Source: an uncultured Clostridia bacterium (GTDB taxonomy: Bacteria; Bacillota; Clostridia; Oscillospirales; Oscillospiraceae). Taken from it: a DNA stretch of 20,428 bases. The stretch is from NCBI GenBank assembly GCA_946539175.1, contig CAMNHH010000020.1:1-20428 (forward strand). Direction: 5' to 3'. The notes beneath the pieces are model-generated. The model was not told where the DNA came from, did not search any database, and worked only from the letters and a program-made list of their open reading frames with translations. Positions 5,856-13,487 of this stretch are shown in pieces. Every line of letters starts with the position of its first letter. Position 1 is the first letter of the stretch. The position numbers and the translations under genes were made by a program.

Positions 5856-8093
5856 TCAGAGCAGGGACACTGTCTGGCTGCCGCAGTCCTCGTCCTTCAG
5901 AACGGCGCCTGCGGCAGGGATGGTCCTGGTACGATAGCGGCTTTCATTGACGATCCCGGACTCCGCCAGCGCGGCGGCATGGTGAAGCAGCGCTTTCTTT
6001 TTCAGGCTCAGCACGGCGATGCCCTGGGTGTCCCGGCTGGTTTTGGGGCTGAGCTGGGCCGTGGAGAAGATCAAAGCCCGTCCTTCAGTCGAGTACAGCA
6101 CAAGCTGGGTGTCCTCCTTCAGCAGCAGGGCGGCCTTCAGGGGGCTCTTTTCGCTGTAAGCGCCAGTGAGCTTCTTGCGGTTGGACTTGGTGGCATACGC
6201 GGAGAGCTCCACCTTGGCCACCTTGCCGTTTTCATAGACGAAGATCATGAAGCCGCTGTAGTCGCCGGGCAGGCAGACGGCGGCCACGGTCTCACCCTCG
6301 TCCATGCCCAGCTTCTGTGGCAGATAGTCCCCCAGAACAGAGGCCTTACTGTCCGGGAAGCTGTCGAGCCGGGTCTTATAGACCTGGGCCCGGTCGGAGA
6401 AAACCAGCAGCTCGGCGGCGCTGGTGGTTTCCCGGGAGAAGGCCAGCCCATCGCCCTCCTTGAACTTCTGCTCGCCGGACATGCGCAGGGACTGGGGTGT
6501 GATCTTCTTGAGGTAGCCCTCCCTGGAGACGAAGAGGGTGACAGGATACTCCGAAGGCGTTTCCGGCGTCTCCTCCACAAAGATCTCATGGTCGTAGATC
6601 AGACCGGTGCGGCGGTCGGCGCCGTACTTTTTGCTGACCTCATCCAGCTCTTTGATGATGATGCTTTTGACCCTGGCGTCGGACTTGAGGATCTTTTCCA
6701 GATCTTCGATCGCCTTTTCCAGTTCTGCGGTCTCGGCGGTTTTTTTGAGGATGTATTCCTTATTGATATTGCGGAGCTTGATCTCCGCCACAAATTCGGC
6801 CTGGAGCTCGTCGATGCCAAAGCCGATCATCAGATTTGGGATGACCTCCGCGTCGGATTCCGTCCCCCGGATGATGGCGATGGCCTTGTCGATATCCAGA
6901 AGGATCCTTTCCAGGCCCTTCAGCAAATGCAGACGTTCCTTCTTCCGCTGCAGCTGGAAATAGGTCCTGCGGCGAACGCCCTCAGAGCGCCAGGCGACCC
7001 ACTCCTCCAGGATCTCCCGGACTCCCATGACCCGGGGCATCCCGGCGATCAGGATGTTGAAGTTGCAGGCGAAGCTGTCCTGCAGGGGCGTGAGTCTGTA
7101 GAGCTTCTGCATCAGCTTATCCGGGTCTACGGAGCGCTTGAGGTCAATGGTCAGCTTCAGGCCGGACAGATCCGTTTCATCCCGCATATCGTTGATCTCT
7201 TTGATTTTGCCCCCGTTGATCAGCTCCGATACCTTGTCGATGACGGCCTCTGTGGAGGTGGTGTAGGGAATCTCAAAGATCTCAATGAGGTTCCCCTCCT
7301 TCACATAGCGCCAGCGGGCTCGGATCTTGAAGGAGCCCCGGCCCGTCTCATAGATGGCCCCCATTTCTGCTCGATCATACAGGATATCGCCGCCGGTGGG
7401 AAAATCCGGCGCGGGCAGAGTCTCCAGCAGGTCGCATTTGGGGTTGCGGATAAAGGCCTTGGTGGTTTCGCAGACCTCCCGCAGATTGAAGCCGCAGATA
7501 TTGCTGGCCATGCCGGCGGCAATGCCAGTATTATTGGAGACCAGCACGTTGGGAAAGGTGGTGGGCAGCAGCGTGGGTTCCTTCATGGTGCCGTCGTAGT
7601 TGTCCACCAGGTCCACGGTGTCGGAATCAATGTCCCGGAACAGCTCCGCCGCGATGGGCTCCAGCTTGGCCTCCGTGTAACGGGGCGCCGCGTAGGCCAT
7701 ATCCCGGGAGTAGACCTTGCCGAAGTTGCCCTTGGAGTCCACGAAGGGGTGCAGCAGCGCCCCGTTGCCCCGGCTCAGCCGCACCATGGTCTCGTAGATG
7801 GCAGCGTCTCCGTGGGGGTTCAGCCGCATGGTGGAGCCCACGATGTTGGCGGACTTGGTGCGTCCCCCGGTCAACAGGCCCATTTTATACATGGTATAGA
7901 GCAGCTTCCGGTGCGAGGGCTTGAAGCCGTCAATCTCCGGAATGGCCCGGGAGACGATGATGGACATGGCGTAGGGCATGAAGTTCCATTCCAGGGTATC
8001 GCAGATCCCCTGCTCGGTCAGCTCTCCCCGCAGGCCCTCCACGTTGGGATCAATCTCATGTTTCGTCGTTTCGTTGCTTTTCTTCTTGGCCAT
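5856..8093 (-). CDS. GyrA/ParC-like type IIA topoisomerase A subunit
   Basis: 745-residue DNA-cleaving subunit. The breakage domain has RAIPEIDGFKPSHRKLLY (49-66), NPHGDAAIYE (92-101), and the active-site Arg138-Tyr139 in AAPRYTEAKL. The tower and coiled-coil regions follow, including IPYTTSTEAVIDKVSELI (275-292) and a charged helix pair around 440-490. A C-terminal beta-pinwheel-like part begins near 515. No GyrA box (QRRGGRG type) is visible, so relaxing or decatenating activity of the topoisomerase IV kind is more likely than negative supercoiling. At the quinolone-contact positions equivalent to E. coli GyrA Ser83 and Asp87 it has Ala97 and Glu101. Its partner subunit is encoded upstream, separated by one acyltransferase gene. 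It is divergent from housekeeping GyrA and probably a second enzyme of this genome. Confidence 0.9.
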   Translation of the reverse strand: MAKKKSNETTKHEIDPNVEGLRGELTEQGICDTLEWNFMPYAMSIIVSRAIPEIDGFKPSHRKLLYTMYKMGLLTGGRTKSANIVGSTMRLNPHGDAAIYETMVRLSRGNGALLHPFVDSKGNFGKVYSRDMAYAAPRYTEAKLEPIAAELFRDIDSDTVDLVDNYDGTMKEPTLLPTTFPNVLVSNNTGIAAGMASNICGFNLREVCETTKAFIRNPKCDLLETLPAPDFPTGGDILYDRAEMGAIYETGRGSFKIRARWRYVKEGNLIEIFEIPYTTSTEAVIDKVSELINGGKIKEINDMRDETDLSGLKLTIDLKRSVDPDKLMQKLYRLTPLQDSFACNFNILIAGMPRVMGVREILEEWVAWRSEGVRRRTYFQLQRKKERLHLLKGLERILLDIDKAIAIIRGTESDAEVIPNLMIGFGIDELQAEFVAEIKLRNINKEYILKKTAETAELEKAIEDLEKILKSDARVKSIIIKELDEVSKKYGADRRTGLIYDHEIFVEETPETPSEYPVTLFVSREGYLKKITPQSLRMSGEQKFKEGDGLAFSRETTSAAELLVFSDRAQVYKTRLDSFPDSKASVLGDYLPQKLGMDEGETVAAVCLPGDYSGFMIFVYENGKVAKVELSAYATKSNRKKLTGAYSEKSPLKAALLLKEDTQLVLYSTEGRALIFSTAQLSPKTSRDTQGIAVLSLKKKALLHHAAALAESGIVNESRYRTRTIPAAGAVLKDEDCGSQTVSLL

Positions 8094-8106
8094 AATATTC
8101 CCGTTT

Positions 8107-9192
8107 CTATTCTTGTAAGAATTGATTCAGTCTGTTGAACGCGGCGTCCAGCCGCTGGCGCAGCCGGATCCGGCGGAACAGCAGCCCTCTCAGCCAATCG
8201 AGCCCGGCGCAGGCCAGCAGCAGCCCAGCACCCGCCGTGATCACGGCAAAGGGCAGCAGCGGCGCCGGCAGCTCTGCCAGAGGCTTATAGAGGCCCTGGA
8301 TACGGACCCAGATCACATGATGGACGTGGATGATATAAACCCCGAAGGTCAGCGGCGACAGCCAGCGGATCGGAGCCTTCCATGCGCCCGGGATCCGAAG
8401 CCGGACAAAGAGCAGCAGCATGCTCAGCGCGAACAGGGTCGAGCTGGGAGTGGTGTAGTACAGCAGCATTTTCCGCTGCTTTTCCCAAAACTCCGACAGC
8501 TCTCCCTGATTGTCCAGGATGCCAGAAACAGCGCAAACCAGAACCACGCAGCCCAAGGCCAGCAGAAAAGCGGCCTTCGGGGAGAACAGTTCATCCAGCT
8601 TCCCCTGCCGGGCGCAGGCGCCCATGAGATACAGGGCCAGAAGCCAAAGCACCGAATACCCTCCCCCAACGTACCAGGGATCCCCCTGCCAGGCATATCC
8701 CAGATGGGTCCCGACGCTAAAGAGCAGGAACACGGTCAGAACAGCCGCTCTGGCTTGCCTGACAGACAGGCCCCGGATGCCCGGGTTCAGAAGGGGGGTC
8801 ATGACGTAAACGCCCACGTAGGCGGTAAAATACCAGAAGCATTTCTGGGTCACAGGCAGACAGTAGCGCAGCCAGAATCCGTCCATACAGCCGGGCTCCG
8901 CCGCCGTCCCGACGGCAGCCACCGTCAGATTCCAGAACAGCACCTGCAGCCAAAGCTCCAAAAGCCGGGCTGGCCGAAAGCTCCCGCAGACCAGCACCCA
9001 GCCGGAGATCACGGCGTAGATATTTACGCCGCAGTTGCAAAGCATCCGCAGGGGCTGCAGCCAGCCTGCCGCGTCTCCGGAGACGCTTCCGGCGCCGCCC
9101 TGGTTCAGGACGTGCAGGCAGGCAATCAGAAGCATGGCCAGGCAGCGCAGCGCGTCAATGCCGAGATTCCGCTCTTTTGATTTCAGTTCCAT
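8107..9192 (-). CDS. Membrane acyltransferase, family 3 (OafA/WecH-like)
   Basis: 361-residue integral membrane protein with about ten hydrophobic segments. The start RNLGIDALRCLAMLLIACLH (residues 8-27) is the family signature with Asp13, Arg16 and the functionally important His27. Family members move acyl groups (often acetyl, from the cytosolic side) to sugars of polysaccharide, peptidoglycan or lipids; the acceptor here is unknown. The last helix is followed by a basic cytosolic tail. ATG 9192 is preferred over GTG 9213, which overlaps the upstream stop and has no ribosome site; GGGGAG lies somewhat far (13 nt) before ATG 9192. It sits between the two topoisomerase subunit genes, 21 nt after one and 13 nt before the other. 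Confidence 0.87.
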   Translation of the reverse strand: MELKSKERNLGIDALRCLAMLLIACLHVLNQGGAGSVSGDAAGWLQPLRMLCNCGVNIYAVISGWVLVCGSFRPARLLELWLQVLFWNLTVAAVGTAAEPGCMDGFWLRYCLPVTQKCFWYFTAYVGVYVMTPLLNPGIRGLSVRQARAAVLTVFLLFSVGTHLGYAWQGDPWYVGGGYSVLWLLALYLMGACARQGKLDELFSPKAAFLLALGCVVLVCAVSGILDNQGELSEFWEKQRKMLLYYTTPSSTLFALSMLLLFVRLRIPGAWKAPIRWLSPLTFGVYIIHVHHVIWVRIQGLYKPLAELPAPLLPFAVITAGAGLLLACAGLDWLRGLLFRRIRLRQRLDAAFNRLNQFLQE

Positions 9193-9213
9193 TCCGTCTC
9201 GCTTTCTCCCCAC

Positions 9214-11211
9214 TCAGGAGATGTCTGCCAGATCCAGGTATTTGTAGCCGTTGTCGGCAATGTAATCCTTTCGGGCCTGGAGATTGTCCCCCAGGAGCAT
9301 ATCAAAGTAGACCGCAGTGCGCGCCGCATCCTCCGGCATGACCTTGATCAGGCGCCGGGTCTTGGGGTTCATGGTGGTCATCCACATCATCTCCGGCTCG
9401 TTCTCGCCCAGTCCCTTGGATCGCTGGATGGTAAGCTTTTTGCCCTCCAGCTTTTTGAGGATCTCAGCCTTCTCCTGCTCGTTGTAGGCGAACCAGGTCT
9501 TATCCCTGCAGTTGATCTCAAAGAGTGGGGATTCCGCGATGTAGACGAAGCCCTCCCGGATCAGAGTGGGTACAAGCCGATAGAGCATGGTGAGGATCAG
9601 GGTGCGGATGTGATACCCGTCCTCGTCGGCGTCCGTACAGATGACGATCTTGTTCCAGCGCAGGTTGTTCAGATCGAAGGCGTTCAGATCCTTGGCCTTC
9701 TTCTCCTTCTCCCGGACCTCCACCCCGCAGCCGATGACCCGGAGCAGATCCGTGATGATCTCGCTCTTGAAGATGCGGGCGTAGTCCGCCTTCAGACAAT
9801 TGAGGATCTTGCCCCGGACGGGCATGATGCCCTGGAATTCCGCGTCCCGGCCCAGCTTGACGGAGCCCAGAGCGGAATCGCCCTCCACGATGTAAAGCTC
9901 CCGGACGCTGGGATCCTTGGAGCGGCAGTCCACAAACTTCTGGACCCGGTTGGTGATGTTGACGGAGGCCTGGAGCTTGCCCTTCATGGCGGTGCGGGCG
10001 TGCTCCGCGGACTCCCGGGAACGCTTGTTCACCAGCACCTGGGCGGCGATCATCTCCGCCTCCTGCTTGTTCTCGATGAAATAGACCTGGAGCCGGGCGC
10101 GGAAGAACTCCACCATGGCGTCCTGTATGAATTTGTTGGTGACGGCCTTCTTGGTCTGGTTTTCGTAGGAGGTCTTGGTGGAGAAGCAATTGGTCACCAG
10201 CACCAGACAGTCGTACACGTCCTGCCAGGTGATTTTGCTCTCGTTCTTGTTGTATTTGTTTTCCTGCTTCAGATAGGCGTCGATGGCGTAGACGAAGGCG
10301 TTGCGGGCTGCCTTCTCGGGAGCGCCGCCGTATTCCAGCCAGGAGGAATTGTGGTAGTATTCCAGCCTTCCGCCCTGCCTGGCAAAGCAGACGGCGGCCG
10401 TGATCTTAACCTTATAGTCCTCCATATCCGCCCGGTCCCGTCCGACGCGCTCCGCCTCCCAGTATTGGGGCATGGTGATGGGGCTGCGCTGCTCGGACTC
10501 GGTGATCTCCCCAAGATAATCCAGAATGCCGTTTTCATAGCGGTATTCCTCGGTCTCAAAGTCCTTCCCCACCTGGTTTCGGAAGCGGAAGGTGACGCCG
10601 GCGTTCACCACCGCCTGGCGCTTGAGCATATCCCGGTAGTACTCCACGGGGATATCGATGTCTGTGAATACCTCCAGATCCGGCTTCCAGTGAAAAAGAG
10701 AGCCGGTCTTTTTCCGGGTGGTGGGTTCCTTTTTCATCTCCCCGGCGATGCGGCCCTTTTCAAAGTGGAGGCTGTATTTGAAGCCGTCCCGGTGGATCAC
10801 CGCATCAAAGAATTCGGAGGCGTACTGGGTGGCGCAGGTTCCAAGGCCGTTGAGACCCAGGCTGTATTCGTAGTTGCCGGCGTCGTTGTTGTTGTACTTG
10901 CCGCCGGCGTACATCTCGCAGAACACCAGCTCCCAGTTGTAGCGTCCCACCTTTTCGTTCCAATCCACGGGGCAGCCCCGGCCAAAGTCCTCCACCTCCA
11001 CGGATTTGTCCGCGTAACGGGTGACGATGATCAGGTCGCCGTGCTTTTCCCGGGCTTCGTCGATGGAATTGGAAACGATCTCAAAAACAGCGTGCTCGCA
11101 GCCGTCCAGACCGTCGGAGCCGAAGATGACCGCCGGGCGCTTGCGGACCCGGTCCTCCCCTTCCAGGACCTGGATGCTGGTATTGCCGTATTCGGGCTTT
11201 TTCTTACTCAT
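9214..11211 (-). CDS. GyrB/ParE-like type IIA topoisomerase B subunit
   Basis: 665-residue ATPase and TOPRIM subunit. The GHKL ATPase motifs are VSNSIDEA (46-53, Mg-binding Asn48), DFGRGCPV (75-82) and GLNGLGTCATQ (119-129). The QTK loop is YENQTKK (349-355). The TOPRIM residues are LYIVEGDSALGS (439-450) and the acidic triad TDADEDGYHIRT (526-537), and the C-terminal RSKGLGENEPEMMW matches the family. Several otherwise near-invariant spots differ from gyrase: RPAVIFG for RPGMYIG, EGDSALG for EGDSAGG and DEDGYH for DVDGSH. The divergence points to a paralogous enzyme, not the main GyrB. GAGG lies 5 nt before the ATG. It is the first gene of the cluster and its promoter is a perfect consensus. 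Confidence 0.92.
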   Translation of the reverse strand: MSKKKPEYGNTSIQVLEGEDRVRKRPAVIFGSDGLDGCEHAVFEIVSNSIDEAREKHGDLIIVTRYADKSVEVEDFGRGCPVDWNEKVGRYNWELVFCEMYAGGKYNNNDAGNYEYSLGLNGLGTCATQYASEFFDAVIHRDGFKYSLHFEKGRIAGEMKKEPTTRKKTGSLFHWKPDLEVFTDIDIPVEYYRDMLKRQAVVNAGVTFRFRNQVGKDFETEEYRYENGILDYLGEITESEQRSPITMPQYWEAERVGRDRADMEDYKVKITAAVCFARQGGRLEYYHNSSWLEYGGAPEKAARNAFVYAIDAYLKQENKYNKNESKITWQDVYDCLVLVTNCFSTKTSYENQTKKAVTNKFIQDAMVEFFRARLQVYFIENKQEAEMIAAQVLVNKRSRESAEHARTAMKGKLQASVNITNRVQKFVDCRSKDPSVRELYIVEGDSALGSVKLGRDAEFQGIMPVRGKILNCLKADYARIFKSEIITDLLRVIGCGVEVREKEKKAKDLNAFDLNNLRWNKIVICTDADEDGYHIRTLILTMLYRLVPTLIREGFVYIAESPLFEINCRDKTWFAYNEQEKAEILKKLEGKKLTIQRSKGLGENEPEMMWMTTMNPKTRRLIKVMPEDAARTAVYFDMLLGDNLQARKDYIADNGYKYLDLADIS

Positions 11212-11218
11212 AGTTCCT

Positions 11219-11265
11219 CACAATATTTCGTGATATGACGGGGCATTCTGACCCACTATATTGTG
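11219..11265. promoter_or_regulatory. Inverted repeat between start site and ribosome site of the topoisomerase operon
   Basis: CACAATAT at 11219-11226 and ATATTGTG at 11258-11265 are perfect 8-bp inverted arms, 31 bp apart. One arm overlaps the expected transcription start and the other abuts the ribosome site. It could be an operator pair. As an RNA stem it would lose its outer bases if transcription starts near 11262. Confidence 0.4.
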
Positions 11266-11268
11266 TTT

Positions 11269-11297
11269 ATTATAACGGATAATTCAAAGCTTGTCAA
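11269..11297 (-). promoter_or_regulatory. Perfect-consensus sigma-A promoter of the topoisomerase operon
   Basis: Minus strand: TTGACA (11292-11297), 17 nt, TATAAT (11269-11274), matching the consensus at all twelve positions. The -35 hexamer lies inside the 3' end of the HAD gene. The expected start is near 11262, giving a leader of about 50 nt before the ATG at 11211. Confidence 0.92.
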
Positions 11298-11922
11298 GAA
11301 CGTCGGGCAATTCCGTCAGCTTGCGGATCACATGTTCCGCCAGCGGCACCTGACCGTAGCCATAGGCCGCGTGGATAAAGGGAACCCCGGCGGCCAGGGC
11401 CGCCTGCCGATCCGCCTCCGTATCGCCAACGTAGACGCCCTGCTCAATGCCGTTCCGCTCCATGACCAGGCGGATGTTTTCTCCCTTGCTCAGTCCGGTG
11501 CGGGCAGCGTTTTCATAGTCGTCGAAGTATTTTCCGGTGTCGTTGCCGGTGAAAAACGCCTCGATGTAGCCCAGGCCGCAGTTGCTGACCACGGCAAGAA
11601 AATACTCCCTTCGCAGCGCCTCCAGCACCTCCCCCAGCCGGGCATAGAGGACGCCGCCGCGCCGGGCCAGCGGAATGCACTCCGCCTCGCAGCAGCCGTT
11701 GATGACCCACTCCGCCCAGGCAGGCTCCGCGTCCGGGAAAACGAACGCCGCGATCTGGGGCAGCGTTTTGCCGCAATAGCTGCGGCAGTCCGCCGGGGTA
11801 AAGCGGCGCTCCACGCCGTGGGCGGCACACCAGTCGTTCCAGGCCGGCGCGATGGTTTCGGCGGCATCCCAGAGGGTGCCGTCCAGGTCAAAGAGAATCC
11901 CTTTCTTTTTTACATTCTTCAT
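11284..11922 (-). CDS. HAD-family hydrolase (phosphoglycolate phosphatase-like)
   Basis: 212-residue cytosolic HAD enzyme. Motif I is FDLDGTLWD with the nucleophile Asp12 and acid/base Asp14. Motif II is VVSNCG (Ser113), motif III is Lys146 in GLSKGENI, and motif IV is VYVGDTEADRQAA (Asp167, Asp171). The helical cap between motifs I and II is of the PGP/beta-phosphoglucomutase type. The substrate is not given by sequence; phosphoglycolate or another small phosphomonoester is typical. GAGG precedes the ATG by 7 nt. It is transcribed away from the asparaginase gene over a 59-bp gap, and its 3' end contains the -35 of the next operon, so the two units are tightly packed. Confidence 0.9.
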   Translation of the reverse strand: MKNVKKKGILFDLDGTLWDAAETIAPAWNDWCAAHGVERRFTPADCRSYCGKTLPQIAAFVFPDAEPAWAEWVINGCCEAECIPLARRGGVLYARLGEVLEALRREYFLAVVSNCGLGYIEAFFTGNDTGKYFDDYENAARTGLSKGENIRLVMERNGIEQGVYVGDTEADRQAALAAGVPFIHAAYGYGQVPLAEHVIRKLTELPDVLDKL

Positions 11923-11950
11923 TGCATTTCCTCATTCTTTGTAGTACAAT
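11922..11950 (+). promoter_or_regulatory. ansA: Promoter of the asparaginase gene
   Basis: TTGCAT (11922-11927), 17 nt, TACAAT (11945-11950). The -35 starts on the first base of the HAD start codon, so the two divergent genes share their control region. The start would be near 11957, a leader of about 25 nt. Confidence 0.7.
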
Positions 11951-11981
11951 ATACGCAGCATAATAGAAGGAGCGCTGCGCC

Positions 11982-12986
11982 ATGAAAAACATCTTCGTCA
12001 TCGGAACCGGCGGGACCATCGCCTCGGAGATGGCCTCCGACGGATTGGCCCCGGAGCTGAACGCCAATCAGCTTTTGCAGTATGTGCCCCAGGTGGAGGA
12101 CTTCTGCCGCCCGGTCTGCAAGCAGATCTTCAGCATCGACAGCACCAACATGGCGCCGTCCCGCTGGCTGCAGATCGCAGACTGCATCCGGGCCCATTAC
12201 GACGAGTTCGACGGCTTCGTCATCACCCACGGCACCGACACCATGGCCTACACGGCCGCTGCCCTGTCCTATCTGATCCAGCGCAGTCCCAAGCCCATTA
12301 TCCTCACCGGAGCCCAAAAGCCCATCGGCTCCGACAACACCGACTCGAAAATCAATCTGGAGGACGCCTTCCGCTGCGCCTGTTCCAATCTGCGGGGCGT
12401 GATGGTGGTCTTCAACGGAAAGGTCATTCTCGGGACCCGGGCGCGAAAGACCCACTCCAAGAGCTTCCGGGCCTTCTCCAGCATCAACTACCCGGAGCTG
12501 GCCTACATCCAGGACGGCCACGTGCTGACCTTCATCCAGCCTCCCTGCCAGGACAGGCCCGTCTTCTACGACCGGCTGGGCGAGAAGGTCGCTCTGCTGA
12601 AGATGATTCCCGGCACCGACAGCGCTCTTCTGGAGTGGCTGCTGGAGCGGAACGACGCTTTGATCATCGAGAGCTTCGGCGTAGGCGGCATGCCCTCCTA
12701 CAAGGGCTCGGAGTTCTACGATCTGATGGCCCAGGCCATCAACCGGGGCAAGACCATCGTCATGACCACCCAGGTGGAGAACGAGGGCAGCAATCTGTCC
12801 ATCTACAGCGTGGGCAACCGGCTGAAGACTGAGCTTGGCGTGCTGGAGGCCTACGACATGACCACCGAGGCCGTGGTGGCGAAGCTCATGTGGATTCTGG
12901 GCAGAACCAAGGATCCCCGGCAGATCCGCTGCCTCTTCTACGCGCCGGTGGCGGACGATCTGCTGTATCCGGTATCAGAGACATAG
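11982..12986 (+). CDS. ansA: Type I (cytosolic) L-asparaginase
   Basis: Hydrolyses L-asparagine to aspartate and ammonia. 334 residues, the usual size of the cytosolic type, without a signal peptide. The N-terminal signature FVIGTGGTIAS holds the nucleophile Thr12. The second signature ITHGTDTMAYTAAALSYLI holds Thr85 and Asp86, and Lys156 in RARKTHSKSF completes the active site by analogy with the E. coli enzymes. The C-terminal domain includes IESFGVGGMPS and VTTQ-like VMTTQVENEGS. The type I assignment and the symbol rest on length and lack of export. GAAGGAG lies 9 nt before the ATG. The gene is monocistronic, with its own promoter and a strong terminator. Confidence 0.94.
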   Translation: MKNIFVIGTGGTIASEMASDGLAPELNANQLLQYVPQVEDFCRPVCKQIFSIDSTNMAPSRWLQIADCIRAHYDEFDGFVITHGTDTMAYTAAALSYLIQRSPKPIILTGAQKPIGSDNTDSKINLEDAFRCACSNLRGVMVVFNGKVILGTRARKTHSKSFRAFSSINYPELAYIQDGHVLTFIQPPCQDRPVFYDRLGEKVALLKMIPGTDSALLEWLLERNDALIIESFGVGGMPSYKGSEFYDLMAQAINRGKTIVMTTQVENEGSNLSIYSVGNRLKTELGVLEAYDMTTEAVVAKLMWILGRTKDPRQIRCLFYAPVADDLLYPVSET

Positions 12987-12990
12987 ACGG

Positions 12991-13018
12991 ACGGAGGGCT
13001 TTCAGCCCTCCGTTTTTT
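12991..13018 (+). terminator. ansA: Rho-independent terminator of the asparaginase gene
   Basis: ACGGAGGGCT and AGCCCTCCGT form a perfect 10-bp stem with a TTC loop, followed by a run of T. It begins 4 nt after the stop. Read on the other strand it encodes the last three residues and the stop of the GtrA-like gene, where no T-run follows, so it works in the plus direction only. Confidence 0.93.
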
Positions 13019-13487
13019 GTGTCACAGGTTTGAAAACGTAATAGCGCTGCCCCACGTAATTGATGACGCAGTAGGTGAAGGTGCAGGCCAGCATCACCAG
13101 ATTGTGCCGGAAGATCAGAGGGTCGGCCTGTTTCGCGACGATGCCCTGGATCCAGTCGGAGATGGCGATGAAGAAGGGCAGGGTGATGAGCCACTCGAAG
13201 ACCTTCAGCAGCAGCACCTTGGCAATCAGATAGCTGACGCCAACGGAGATCACAAACTTTACCGGCCAATATCGGGAAATGGAGATCCCCCGGAAGGTGA
13301 CGTAGCGATTGAGCAGGAAAGAGATCATGGTCTGCATGGCAAACTCGATGATCAGACTTGCGGTGGTGCCCACGTGACAGAGATTGTGCAGCACCAGCAT
13401 GACGGCGTTGCAGATCCCGTAATTCAGAAATCCCAGACCCACGTAGATCCAGAAGGTCTTGTCCAACAGCTTCTTTACTTTACTCAT
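13002..13487 (-). CDS. GtrA-like four-helix membrane protein
   Basis: 161 residues from the ATG at 13487. Four hydrophobic segments (near residues 12-35, 42-60, 75-100 and 127-148) and the motif FLLNRYVTFR after helix 2 are typical of the GtrA family (Pfam GtrA/DPMS-like). Members are thought to move or help move polyprenyl-linked sugars across the membrane for wall or surface polysaccharide decoration. The start was chosen because GGAGG (13494-13498) lies 6 nt before this ATG and touches the alternative ATG at 13493. It overlaps the lysozyme gene by 8 nt. The C-terminal Thr-Glu-Gly and stop lie in the asparaginase terminator. Confidence 0.88.
   Translation of the reverse strand: MSKVKKLLDKTFWIYVGLGFLNYGICNAVMLVLHNLCHVGTTASLIIEFAMQTMISFLLNRYVTFRGISISRYWPVKFVISVGVSYLIAKVLLLKVFEWLITLPFFIAISDWIQGIVAKQADPLIFRHNLVMLACTFTYCVINYVGQRYYVFKPVTQKTEG

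Noticed and set aside
5736..8138. An 800-codon plus-strand open frame antisense to the topoisomerase A subunit
   Set aside because: It is the reverse of conserved GyrA-type sequence and has no motifs or supported start, so it is treated as a shadow frame. The 542-codon frame opposite the B subunit is rejected for the same reason.
9193..9213. GTG start at 9213 for the acyltransferase
   Set aside because: It overlaps the upstream stop and has no ribosome site before it. The family signature begins shortly after ATG 9192.
5856..11211. The topoisomerase pair as the housekeeping gyrase
   Set aside because: The A subunit lacks the GyrA box and both subunits deviate at near-invariant motifs, so gyrA/gyrB symbols were not given.
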